A DNA stretch of 58,119 bases from RGIG8244 sp045592785 (lineage in GTDB: Bacteria > Verrucomicrobiota > Lentisphaeria > Victivallales > UBA1829), in assembly GCA_045592785.1 (NCBI GenBank), contig JAZNVL010000051.1, positions 1 through 58,119 on the forward strand. Reading direction: 5' to 3'. The translations under genes and the position numbers were made by a program. Within the stretch, counting starts at the first letter, position 1, and each line of letters begins with the position of its first letter. Positions 51,443 to 58,119 of this stretch are shown here, piece by piece. The notes below the pieces were generated by a model that saw only the letters and a list, made by a program, of their open reading frames with translations, did no database searches and had not been told where the DNA came from.

Positions 51443-52564
51443 AAATTCTCTGGTGTCGTGCGGGGGAAGAATTATCTTTTCCGTATTTGCGACCGGTTCA
51501 AAGAACTCCGGGGGATTGATATATGTGATTTTGCTTTCCGGAAATTCCGGAGCATATTCAGCGGCATTGCCGAAAAGTATTATCTTTTCAGCGTTAATTT
51601 TTATCAATCCGGGCTGCAATGGGATTTGATAGCCGTCTTTGCAATACGGCAAAATTGATTTTATGTTCCATTCTTCATCGTAAAGCACCAATGGGGCTTC
51701 AAGGGATGTATAAATTATATTTTTGTTTTGCACTTTCGGAGTATCAGATTTCCACAGACAAAACGGCAAAATTGCACAAAATATTGCACAACCGGCGGCG
51801 ATCCCCAAGCGTTTCAAATTGACTTTGCCCCACAACAAATAGATTGTCAGAGAAATAAAAAGTAATAGCATTAGCCACGATAAAACAAAGTTCAGCAGAG
51901 GCAGTTCTCCGAAATTCTGAAAATCGGAAAGCAGATCCCAGTCAAATATGCTGGCACTGGTTGCTGAAATGCAAAGTCCCGCAACAGCACACCATGTCCG
52001 GGGCTTTTTAACTCCGGAAAACAGAGCGTAAAAGATAAATGAAAACCAGAAAAATCCGGCAATCATGCCGAATTCTACCAGTAAAGTCAAATGAGAATTG
52101 ACCAGTGTCCGGCACTGGATGTTTTCAAGCATAAAGTTTGAAACGATCATTCCGGAGTTGCTCAAACCAACGCCCAGCGGATTTTCCGCATAAAGTTTCA
52201 ATCCGGCAAGCCAGATTTCGGGACGGTTGGTCACAGCTTTATCAAGGGCGAAACGCCCGAAAATTCCGCCGATAAATAAAATCAGCAAAATACCGCTGGC
52301 GATTGCAGTAATCAATTTCCAGTTTTTTATTTTGGAAATGATGAAATATGCTGCCAACTCAAAGCCAAGAACCAGAACTCCGGTTCTGGAATAGGTCATA
52401 ACCAGAGGAATGGTCAAAAGAAAAGTCAGAATCCACCCGATCCACGCATATTTTTTCCATCCCCACAAAAAAGGGAAGAAGGCACAAATCAGAGCCGCCG
52501 CATGATTGGGATTGTAAAAGCCGAAGCCCTGCCGGACAATGCCGTCAAAAGTAAACTCAATCAT
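51419..52564 (-). CDS. O-antigen ligase-like membrane protein
   Basis: A 381-residue protein with about seven to eight membrane helices (residues about 15-270). The GFGFYNPNHAAALICAFFPF segment and the conserved large periplasmic loop region (RPEIWLAGLKLYAENPLGVGLSN) fit the Wzy/WaaL O-antigen ligase domain. The usual first four or so helices are missing, so it is short at the N-terminus. A C-terminal soluble part (about 275-381) is beta-rich and unrecognised. ATG 52564 overlaps the upstream hydrolase stop by 4 bp (ATGA), which supports it as an intact gene. Confidence 0.65.
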   Translation of the reverse strand: MIEFTFDGIVRQGFGFYNPNHAAALICAFFPFLWGWKKYAWIGWILTFLLTIPLVMTYSRTGVLVLGFELAAYFIISKIKNWKLITAIASGILLILFIGGIFGRFALDKAVTNRPEIWLAGLKLYAENPLGVGLSNSGMIVSNFMLENIQCRTLVNSHLTLLVEFGMIAGFFWFSFIFYALFSGVKKPRTWCAVAGLCISATSASIFDWDLLSDFQNFGELPLLNFVLSWLMLLLFISLTIYLLWGKVNLKRLGIAAGCAIFCAILPFCLWKSDTPKVQNKNIIYTSLEAPLVLYDEEWNIKSILPYCKDGYQIPLQPGLIKINAEKIILFGNAAEYAPEFPESKITYINPPEFFEPVANTEKIILPPHDTREFLFETQRH

Positions 52565-53319
52565 TTCTGCCACCACTCCCGCATTTTTTCAGAGTACAAT
52601 GGATTACGGAATTCGGTGTCGATCCGCTGTTTGATTTGCCGGGTGTCATCCTCGCCGTAAGCAATGACTTTTTTACCGGAAAGCAGATCATCAAACCAGA
52701 GTTTCGCCAACTCCAAAGCCTCTTTGGATAATTCGTGTCCGAAGTTTGGTAAATATTTCCACAGGAGCAATCCGCCGTGTTCCCGGTAGCGGTAAATAAA
52801 ATGTCGGCTGATTTGAAAACGCTCTTTGTCTTCTGTCCCGCAAGTAATGAGAAATGGAGCTTGGGAATATTTGATTTTTTCAGGATACACGCCGCAAGCG
52901 TGGATAGCACAAGCGGCAACTTTTTGTGGCATCCATTGATAAAAAAGTGCAGTACATTGTCCTCCGGCAGAATAACCGTAAAAATAAACCTTTTGCGATT
53001 GAAGATTATAGCGTTTTTCAAGTTGTCGGATCGCTTTTTGTAAAAGTTTGCCGGACCACTTTTCCGGCTCCCAGTAGTCACGGTCTTTGAATGAGGGGGA
53101 AAGCAGAAAAACGCTGTGTTTATCGGCAATCGCATTGAAATTGTAAGTTTTCAATGTTCTCTCTCCCTGCCAATTCCTGCCGCCAAAAAGTACCATGATT
53201 TTTGATTTTGCATCGTACTTTTGCGGTATCCGGTAATGGAAATCAACTCCGTCAAGCCTGATTACTTCTGCAACAAGCAGAAATGGCATAAAGAGCAGGA
53301 AAGAGAGGAACGTTTTCAT
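52561..53319 (-). CDS. Exported alpha/beta hydrolase (PHB depolymerase/esterase-like), paralogue 1
   Basis: A 252-residue protein with a signal peptide (MKTFLSFLLFMPFLLVAE). The nucleophile is Ser117 in YGYSAGG; Asp164 in CGTEDKE and His195 in PNFGHE complete the likely triad. The sequence resembles feruloyl esterase/PHB-depolymerase-type (LpqC-like) hydrolases. It is a clear paralogue of the next upstream gene (shared FGGRN, YWEPEKWSG, HACGV motifs). ATG 53319 overlaps that gene's stop by 4 bp. The substrate may be an acylated polysaccharide. Confidence 0.78.
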   Translation of the reverse strand: MKTFLSFLLFMPFLLVAEVIRLDGVDFHYRIPQKYDAKSKIMVLFGGRNWQGERTLKTYNFNAIADKHSVFLLSPSFKDRDYWEPEKWSGKLLQKAIRQLEKRYNLQSQKVYFYGYSAGGQCTALFYQWMPQKVAACAIHACGVYPEKIKYSQAPFLITCGTEDKERFQISRHFIYRYREHGGLLLWKYLPNFGHELSKEALELAKLWFDDLLSGKKVIAYGEDDTRQIKQRIDTEFRNPLYSEKMREWWQK

Positions 53320-54188
53320 TTTGCCTTTTTGCCCCAAGCGTCGGCAATGGATTTGTCGGGGAGTTCCACCCGGTCTTCCGGCAGAACATTTTTAGCCTTT
53401 GCAGAGTGTGCAGGGTAATATACGGCTTCCTGATCATCACCGATATAGGCTGTTTCCGGTTCATTACTGCGGCTGCCGAAACCGATCAAATCATCCCGGT
53501 TCAATTCGTGATAATAGGCAAGAAAAGCTCTGGCAAGTTCCAAAGAATCCGGCGGCACATCGTGCGGTGTATTGGGAAAAGACTTCCAGATGATGTTTAC
53601 GCCTTTTTTGCGGGAAGCTTCCACAAAGTTGCGGCTGATGATATAACGTGCCTGATCGGCATCGCCACAGGTAACAAGTCCGGGAGTATCTTTCATTCTT
53701 CCGGTCGGCTCGTGAAATACGCCGCAGGCATGGCTCACCCATGCCCGGCAGGAGCCGGGACGCCATTCAGCGAAAAGATTGCTTGCCTGACTTCCGGCAG
53801 AGTACCCGTAGTAGAGGATTTTATCGGTGCAGATGTTATACTTTTGCTTCAACTGGTGCAATGCTTTCTGCAAAGCCTTGCCGGACCATTCTTCCGGTTC
53901 CCAATAGTTATCATTTTTCAAGCCGGGAGCGACAAGGAAGATTCCATTATCATCACACCATTTGCCCCATCCCATACGACCGGAAGCGTCAGCTTTGCCA
54001 TCGGTATTCCTGCCGCCGAAAATCACCAATACCCGATACATCTCCCGTCGGTTCTTGTCATATCCTTTCGGAACACGGTACTGGAACACCGCATTCCTGT
54101 TCTGCGGAGCTTTCGTCTTGACAACGATTGTTTCCGCAGAAAGCAACAGCGGAAATAGAAATATCATTGTTATCAAGAATCGTGTCAT
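53316..54188 (-). CDS. Exported alpha/beta hydrolase, paralogue 2
   Basis: A 290-residue protein with signal peptide MTRFLITMIFLFPLLLSAET. The triad candidates are Ser130 in YGYSAGS, Asp176 or Asp178 in CGDADQ and His209 in PNTPHD. A C-terminal tail of ~40 residues beyond paralogue 1 is hydrophilic. ATG 54188 has AGGAG upstream. First gene of the three-gene operon with paralogue 1 and the ligase-like gene. A truncated copy of its first ~70 codons is found at 56460-56681. Confidence 0.78.
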   Translation of the reverse strand: MTRFLITMIFLFPLLLSAETIVVKTKAPQNRNAVFQYRVPKGYDKNRREMYRVLVIFGGRNTDGKADASGRMGWGKWCDDNGIFLVAPGLKNDNYWEPEEWSGKALQKALHQLKQKYNICTDKILYYGYSAGSQASNLFAEWRPGSCRAWVSHACGVFHEPTGRMKDTPGLVTCGDADQARYIISRNFVEASRKKGVNIIWKSFPNTPHDVPPDSLELARAFLAYYHELNRDDLIGFGSRSNEPETAYIGDDQEAVYYPAHSAKAKNVLPEDRVELPDKSIADAWGKKAK

Positions 54189-54360
54189 ATGTAGAACTCC
54201 TGTATCATCTTCAATTCCTCAAAAAGTAGAAATATAAGAATAACACTAACAAAATAAAAAAAGAATATAAGAAAAGGATAAATATCCTCTTCGTAGGAAT
54301 TATTGAGTTGTCCTTATTTCTCAAAATAAACTTATATTTCCAATTACTCATTTACAGCTC

Positions 54361-54456
54361 TCACTTAAGGTCATCCGAAGATAATCCGGAAATCTCCTGG
54401 CCTTTCATGTAACTTGTCATTAGCACTGTAAGCAAAAGTAAGAAGAATGTTTTCAT
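54361..54456 (-). CDS. Tiny ORF with signal-peptide-like start
   Basis: ATG at 54456 to TGA at 54361-54363, 31 residues. It begins MKTFFLLLLTVLMTSYMKGQ, a convincing export leader, followed by only ~11 residues. No Shine-Dalgarno site is seen. It may be the 5' stub of a lost exported gene. The rest of the gap 54189-54486 holds only AT-rich DNA and promoter-like sequence. Confidence 0.3.
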   Translation of the reverse strand: MKTFFLLLLTVLMTSYMKGQEISGLSSDDLK

Positions 54457-54486
54457 AGCATTACTATAATACAAACTTAGCAAAAA

Positions 54487-54945
54487 TCAGTCATAGGCAG
54501 AACCTTTGGAAAAAATAATCTTGGTTAAAACCATTTTCTCTGGAGAAAAAATAAGCATTAAATATGCGTCATATTTTTCATTCACACCATTATCATCCTT
54601 TTTCATTAAATAATAATTCCAAAATATCATGATTGTTTTATTTCCTTTAATGGATCCCGATTTTTGTATTGATGTGGGTCTACCAAGTAATTTAAGAACC
54701 TCTTGTTCCGACATCCCTATTTTGAGCATACTGGCTTTTTGTACAAATGCTGTGATTTCTTTTTTACTAATCTTTATATAAAAACTCATTGGCATTCCTT
54801 TTTGATTTTCCGGAGAAACTTTTCCTGTAAAATGTTTAAGCGAATCCATCCATTCGTTCCTTTTCTGCAATCTTTGTGGCAAAAAGTCTTTTGCACATAA
54901 AGATAAAATTGTAAATAACATAATTGTTACAGAGAATATACGCAT
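54487..54945 (-). CDS. Exported SmpA/BamE-like small protein; candidate immunity protein
   Basis: A 152-residue protein with an N-terminal export signal (MRIFSVTIMLFTILSLCAKD; Cys17 could be lipidated, but the lipobox is poor). The C-terminal domain contains MLKIGMSEQEVLKLLGRPT, the BamE/SmpA helix-turn motif, followed by beta strands. It lies 25 bp after the RHS protein stop, same strand, with GAGG before its ATG. In RHS polymorphic toxin systems the next gene usually encodes the immunity protein, and an exported one would suit a toxin acting in the periplasm. This role is inference. Confidence 0.65.
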   Translation of the reverse strand: MRIFSVTIMLFTILSLCAKDFLPQRLQKRNEWMDSLKHFTGKVSPENQKGMPMSFYIKISKKEITAFVQKASMLKIGMSEQEVLKLLGRPTSIQKSGSIKGNKTIMIFWNYYLMKKDDNGVNEKYDAYLMLIFSPEKMVLTKIIFSKGSAYD

Positions 54946-54970
54946 ATTACAACCTCACTTATAATACTCG

Positions 54971-56299
54971 TCACTCAAGTTTTTTATTTATAGCACGGGC
55001 AAACTCTTCAACTTCGGCGGGGGTCCAAACAATATTCCATGAACTCCAAAAATCCCACCAAAGGGTGGAGGCATTTCCTGTTTTAAGAGCCTCTGCTACA
55101 GTTGTAGAACAATTTTGTGATAACGTTTTCCATTTATTGTTTGGATCATTTTTGAATTGGTTCCACCAAACAGCAATAGCATTTTCATCAAGACCGTTAA
55201 TAGATATTGTTACATCAGGCATTCTACCATCTTCCCCAACTACATCCTGAGCAAATGTTCTATTTTTTATAGCATCAGCAGTATAAATATTTTCAACAAG
55301 GGGAATACTATCCGCGGTTTCGCCTTCTGGCCACCAACTTATGTAAGTCCCATCATCAAGCTTCATAGAAGCATGTCCCCAAGCTTCATTTTTTCCTCGA
55401 TATGTCCACACATAAACTTCCAATCCACCCAAATAATCAATTGTCTTTGTCACCCCATTATCACAATACGCCAGATTGTTCCATCCATCGGGATAGCCGA
55501 GTGGGTCTGTCGTCTGCCACTTGCCGTAATCAGAACGGTAATTACGAAACAGGAAAGTATAACCGAGTTCATCGACCATCGGCTTACCGGTGAAGAAAGC
55601 GTTTTTATCTGCTGTTTCACCAAATGAGGTCATCTCAACGGCTTTGTCATTGACAGCAAGGGTGTTGCCGAGCATATCGTTGAAGAGTACATCATCACCA
55701 GCCATGACCGGATTGCCGCCGGTGACGTATGGTTCATTAATATAGGTGACACCGCTGCGCCAAATGAGAGCCAGACCGTCCCACATGAATTCTTCAACTT
55801 TGTTGCCGTAAATTGCTTTGGCGATCTGTCCGTCAATGTTATACTCAAATTTGGCGATCGTTTTTCCATTCTGCCGAACTTCCACAACCTTATTCCGACC
55901 GTTATAAATATAGGTCTTATCTCCCGCCTGAATCATTCTTCCGGCGGCATCATATTTGTAATGAGTGGTTACGCCATTGACAGTTGAAGTTACCAGTTGA
56001 TTTGCTTTATCATAAGTATAGGTTGTGGTTAAGCCATTGATTGTTTTGGAAAGACGATTGCCTGCCGGATCATAGGTGTAACGTTCCAAATCATTGCCGG
56101 AAGCATCTTTGACTGCCAGCAGCTGTCCACGCAAGTCATACTCAAAATTTACCCGCTTGCCGTTGAATGCCTTGCCAGTCAAAGTCCCATCATCGGCATA
56201 GAAATACTCAATTTCAGCCAATACCTTCCCCGCAAATGCAGGAGCTGCCAGTGTGATCAGAAGTAACAGTGTAAAGATTTGTGTGATAGCACGTTTCAT
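54971..56299 (-). CDS. Short exported RHS protein with H...C (papain/LRAT-like) C-terminal domain
   Basis: A 442-residue protein. Signal peptide (1-24, ending APAFA-GK), then YD repeats (about 30-170; RYTYDPAGNRLSK, TYTYDKANQLV, HYKYDAAGRM), then the RHS-associated core (about 240-290; FLFRNYRSDYGKWQTTDPLG). The C-terminal domain from ~293 differs from the neighbouring RHS gene. It carries WGHASMKLDDGTYISWWPE (His309) and QNCSTTVAEALKTG (Cys397), the spacing and strand pattern of permuted NlpC/P60-LRAT cysteine enzymes. It is far shorter than usual RHS proteins (over 1000 residues). Confidence 0.8.
   Translation of the reverse strand: MKRAITQIFTLLLLITLAAPAFAGKVLAEIEYFYADDGTLTGKAFNGKRVNFEYDLRGQLLAVKDASGNDLERYTYDPAGNRLSKTINGLTTTYTYDKANQLVTSTVNGVTTHYKYDAAGRMIQAGDKTYIYNGRNKVVEVRQNGKTIAKFEYNIDGQIAKAIYGNKVEEFMWDGLALIWRSGVTYINEPYVTGGNPVMAGDDVLFNDMLGNTLAVNDKAVEMTSFGETADKNAFFTGKPMVDELGYTFLFRNYRSDYGKWQTTDPLGYPDGWNNLAYCDNGVTKTIDYLGGLEVYVWTYRGKNEAWGHASMKLDDGTYISWWPEGETADSIPLVENIYTADAIKNRTFAQDVVGEDGRMPDVTISINGLDENAIAVWWNQFKNDPNNKWKTLSQNCSTTVAEALKTGNASTLWWDFWSSWNIVWTPAEVEEFARAINKKLE
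55467..55505 (-). repeat. RHS core repeat, copy in module B
   Basis: This 39-bp stretch encodes DPLGYPDGWNNLAY and matches 58081-58119 at 38 of 39 positions. After it the two RHS genes diverge. Confidence 0.8.
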
Positions 56300-56459
56300 T
56301 TTTTATCCCTAATTTAAGTTTGTTTGATGGGGACACTAAAGACAGAAAAACTACAACCAAACTATAAAATGCCTACAAATAATATAAGCCACAACATTGG
56401 ATTTGTCAAGTCCTTATTTCTTATCGAGACTAAAAAATATTATTTTTAAAGATATTTTT

Positions 56460-56681
56460 TCAACACATACGACCGGAAGCGTCGGCTTTCCCATCGGTAT
56501 TTCTGCCGCCGAAAATCACCAATACCCGATACATCTCCCGGCGGTTCTTATCATATCCTTTGGGAACTCGGTACTGAAACACCGCATTCCTGTTCTGCGG
56601 AGCTTTCGTCTTGACAATGATTGTTTCCGCAGTAAGGAACAGCGGAAATAGAAATATCGCAATCGACAACAATCGTATCAT
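56460..56681 (-). pseudogene. Truncated third copy of alpha/beta hydrolase
   Basis: It encodes 73 residues: the signal peptide and first part of paralogue 2 (MIRLLSIAIFLFPLFLTAET, then NAVFQYRVPKGYDKNRREMY) and stops just after KADASGRM. The DNA is about 90 percent identical by eye to 53974-54190. The break is abrupt, with AT-rich sequence beyond, so it is a partial duplication. The Ser, Asp and His of the active site are all lost. Confidence 0.85.
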
Positions 56682-56792
56682 ATGAACACACCCATAGGGT
56701 AACAAGAATAATTTAACTACGACTCCTTTATCAATACACATTTCCGTAGAATGGCACCGATTAATGCTTTATAGAATGAATTAATAGCAGTA

Positions 56793-57449
56793 CTAATGAC
56801 CATTTACCCATGGCTTGATCTTGAAAACAGTAGGTGATGATACAGAGAGAAGTTTGTAATTTGAGTATTTCTGTATAGTAACAATTTTCAAATCCATAAT
56901 ATTTTCTATTTTAAGAAACGAACCTTCAAATTTTTTCCCGTTCTTAAAACAACCTTCAGTTTTTATGGTAAAGTCTTGTTTTCCATCACGTATCCAGTGT
57001 TCAGAGGAAACAGGGATTTTTTTCATATCATAATTACTCACAGAGGATAATTTTGAATTAAAGGAATATTTAAATGGTTGAAAAATCATATAACATTTTC
57101 CATCTAATATTCCATCTTTAACTGTTGCATTCACCGAAAATATACCATCAGGATAAATAGATACCTCCCCGTCATAAATATCATTTTTTTTATTTGCAAA
57201 GCAAATAATCTCAGATTCATCAACAATAATAAAAGTACCATTAACTTTACCTGCAACCAAGTTCTGCAAGCACTTTGCAGTTTTGGGGAGATACACATTG
57301 TGTCCAAACAATTCACCTGAAAAAGGAATTATACTGTTCTTTTGTAATAGAGAAACTTTCAGTCCGTTTATTATGTGTTTTTCTATATGCTCGGCATAAG
57401 AGGAAATGCACATAATAACAAAGCAACAAAAATATATAATAATTTTCAT
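56793..57449 (-). CDS. Exported MORN/YwqK-like protein; candidate immunity protein
   Basis: A 218-residue protein with a signal peptide (MKIIIYFCCFVIMCISSYAE). Short MORN-like units follow: PFSGELFGHNVY, YDGEVSIYPDGIFSVNATV, KDGILDGKCY, GCFKNGKKFEGSF. It starts 6 bp after the stop of the upstream RHS gene, and its AAGGAG overlaps that stop, so translation is coupled. The position fits an immunity protein for the RHS C-terminal domain. MORN/YwqK-type proteins are known in bacterial toxin loci, but the role here is inference. Confidence 0.65.
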   Translation of the reverse strand: MKIIIYFCCFVIMCISSYAEHIEKHIINGLKVSLLQKNSIIPFSGELFGHNVYLPKTAKCLQNLVAGKVNGTFIIVDESEIICFANKKNDIYDGEVSIYPDGIFSVNATVKDGILDGKCYMIFQPFKYSFNSKLSSVSNYDMKKIPVSSEHWIRDGKQDFTIKTEGCFKNGKKFEGSFLKIENIMDLKIVTIQKYSNYKLLSVSSPTVFKIKPWVNGH

Positions 57450-57455
57450 TTTTAT

Positions 57456-58118
57456 TCACTCCTTATAAAATTTTTGTCTGCTGCCATAGTGGGACAAATT
57501 TGCAGTAAATACCCCAAGTGCCCCCAAAGATTGAATCGGTGGATTAGGTTCTGAAACTTCGGAAGGAGGCATATAATTAGCATAATAAGTCGTTGTTGCC
57601 ACAAGCTGATAAGCAATTATCTCAATGTAAGTATTTTGATCTGCTGTTGCAGAATACCCTAATGAAACAGATTCTGTTGCAGATGTTCCACTTTGTAAAC
57701 TGTATCCAGCAGAAATTGTTCCTGAGATACTATTTGATATTCCGGCTGAAAATTCAGCAATACTAGCAAAGCTGCCCTTCGCATTTGCTGTTGTTGTAAT
57801 TGCCTGAGATAAGGAGGTGCTGTATTGACTGATTGTTGACGTTGAGGTTGTTTTAGCATTTGCAGTCGTCAATAATACTTGTCCATTTGTACCACCATTA
57901 GTAGCAATTTGAACCCAAGAATAAGTTGTTACTGAATATATGCCATATCCAGAAAAATTCTCTCCAAAAGTCCATTGCATAGACGAAGTTACGGCTGAGG
58001 GTGTGGGTGGCATTCCAGTATCCGCAACAAGAGTCCAAGCTCCTAAAAAATCAATATTCGCAAAACTACCATTATTTACATACGCCAGATTGTTCCATCC
58101 ATCGGGATAGCCAAGTGG
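57456..58118 (-). CDS. RHS protein, C-terminal part with Ser/Thr-rich aerolysin-like domain (5' truncated by window edge)
   Basis: The frame enters from the window end and gives the last ~220 residues. The first visible residues are the RHS core end PLGYPDGWNNLAYVNNG, then a new C-terminal domain. Its middle (about residues 75-175 of the visible part) alternates Ser/Thr with hydrophobic residues (STSTISQYSTSLSQAITTT, SISGTISAGYSLQSG, SVSLGYSATADQNTYIEI), which recalls the membrane-inserting hairpin and flanking sheets of ETX/MTX2 (aerolysin-type) pore formers. The fold is a guess from pattern only. Confidence 0.7.
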   Translation of the reverse strand, partial: PLGYPDGWNNLAYVNNGSFANIDFLGAWTLVADTGMPPTPSAVTSSMQWTFGENFSGYGIYSVTTYSWVQIATNGGTNGQVLLTTANAKTTSTSTISQYSTSLSQAITTTANAKGSFASIAEFSAGISNSISGTISAGYSLQSGTSATESVSLGYSATADQNTYIEIIAYQLVATTTYYANYMPPSEVSEPNPPIQSLGALGVFTANLSHYGSRQKFYKE

Positions 58119-58119
58119 G
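58081..58119 (-). repeat. RHS core repeat, copy in module A
   Basis: A 39-bp stretch 38/39 identical to 55467-55505, at the window edge; the similarity probably continues upstream outside the window. Confidence 0.8.

Overview
The window looks like chromosomal DNA of a member of the Lentisphaerota (Victivallales-like) within the PVC group. This is inferred, not proven. The evidence is two type II/IV pseudopilins of the long H-X9-DG kind, one with an oddly extended leader, several polysaccharide-acting enzymes (GH2, GH36, a CE15-like esterase, an SGNH esterase), an alanyl-tRNA synthetase that stops after its editing domain, and a ParE/ParC pair. Genes with visible promoters share a -10 box close to TATATT, placed 16-17 bp from a TTGAAA/TTGACA-like -35.

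Layout. (1) 1-670: 3' end of a pseudopilin, a 10-bp phased repeat array and a terminator. (2) 668-6699, minus strand: operon alaS - STAS protein - fumC - GH2 beta-mannosidase. (3) 6815-9544, minus: hisF and a Sel1-repeat exported protein, ended by a terminator. (4) 9653-12962, minus: S41 protease, BamE-like lipoprotein, AMP-forming acyl ligase. (5) 13144-22707, plus: a long cluster with yebC, ruvC, phospholipid synthesis genes (psd, pssA), a sugar-nucleotide SDR, a CE15-like esterase, a stator-like membrane pair (MotA/TolQ-like plus a long coiled-coil partner), an M24 peptidase and a ferredoxin-nitroreductase. (6) 22694-29309, minus: NYN-CSD protein, mlaE-mlaF-mlaD, an LtaS-like transferase and a BaiN-type flavoprotein, an outer-membrane lipid cluster. 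(7) 29431-36319: MATE pump, family 4 uracil-DNA glycosylase, radical SAM protein, SGNH esterase, GH36 alpha-galactosidase. (8) 36435-36784: 3' remnant of a group II intron. (9) 36948-44049: transketolase, an exported unknown, and parE-parC. (10) 44050-48908: nested inverted repeats, a pseudopilin, and a LolD/MacB-type ABC transporter.

From the tRNA-Pro gene at 49002 onward the sequence becomes AT-richer and accessory. A ~140-bp direct repeat starts at the tRNA 3' end and recurs at 51094, as expected for attachment sites. It brackets two hexapeptide acyltransferases and a broken PP2C phosphatase tail. Beyond it lie an O-antigen-ligase-like protein and two overlapping paralogous alpha/beta hydrolases. 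The window ends in two tandem RHS modules on the minus strand. Each has a different C-terminal domain (one H...C papain/LRAT-like, one Ser/Thr-rich and aerolysin-like), and each is followed closely by a small exported protein that could be its immunity factor. A truncated third hydrolase copy lies between the modules.

The most promising leads are the twin exported RHS toxin-immunity modules, the stator-like pair at 18258-20746, the tRNA-Pro island, the hairpin-rich in-frame insert in the pseudopilin leader, and the helically phased ACGGA/TCCGT arrays beside both pseudopilin genes.
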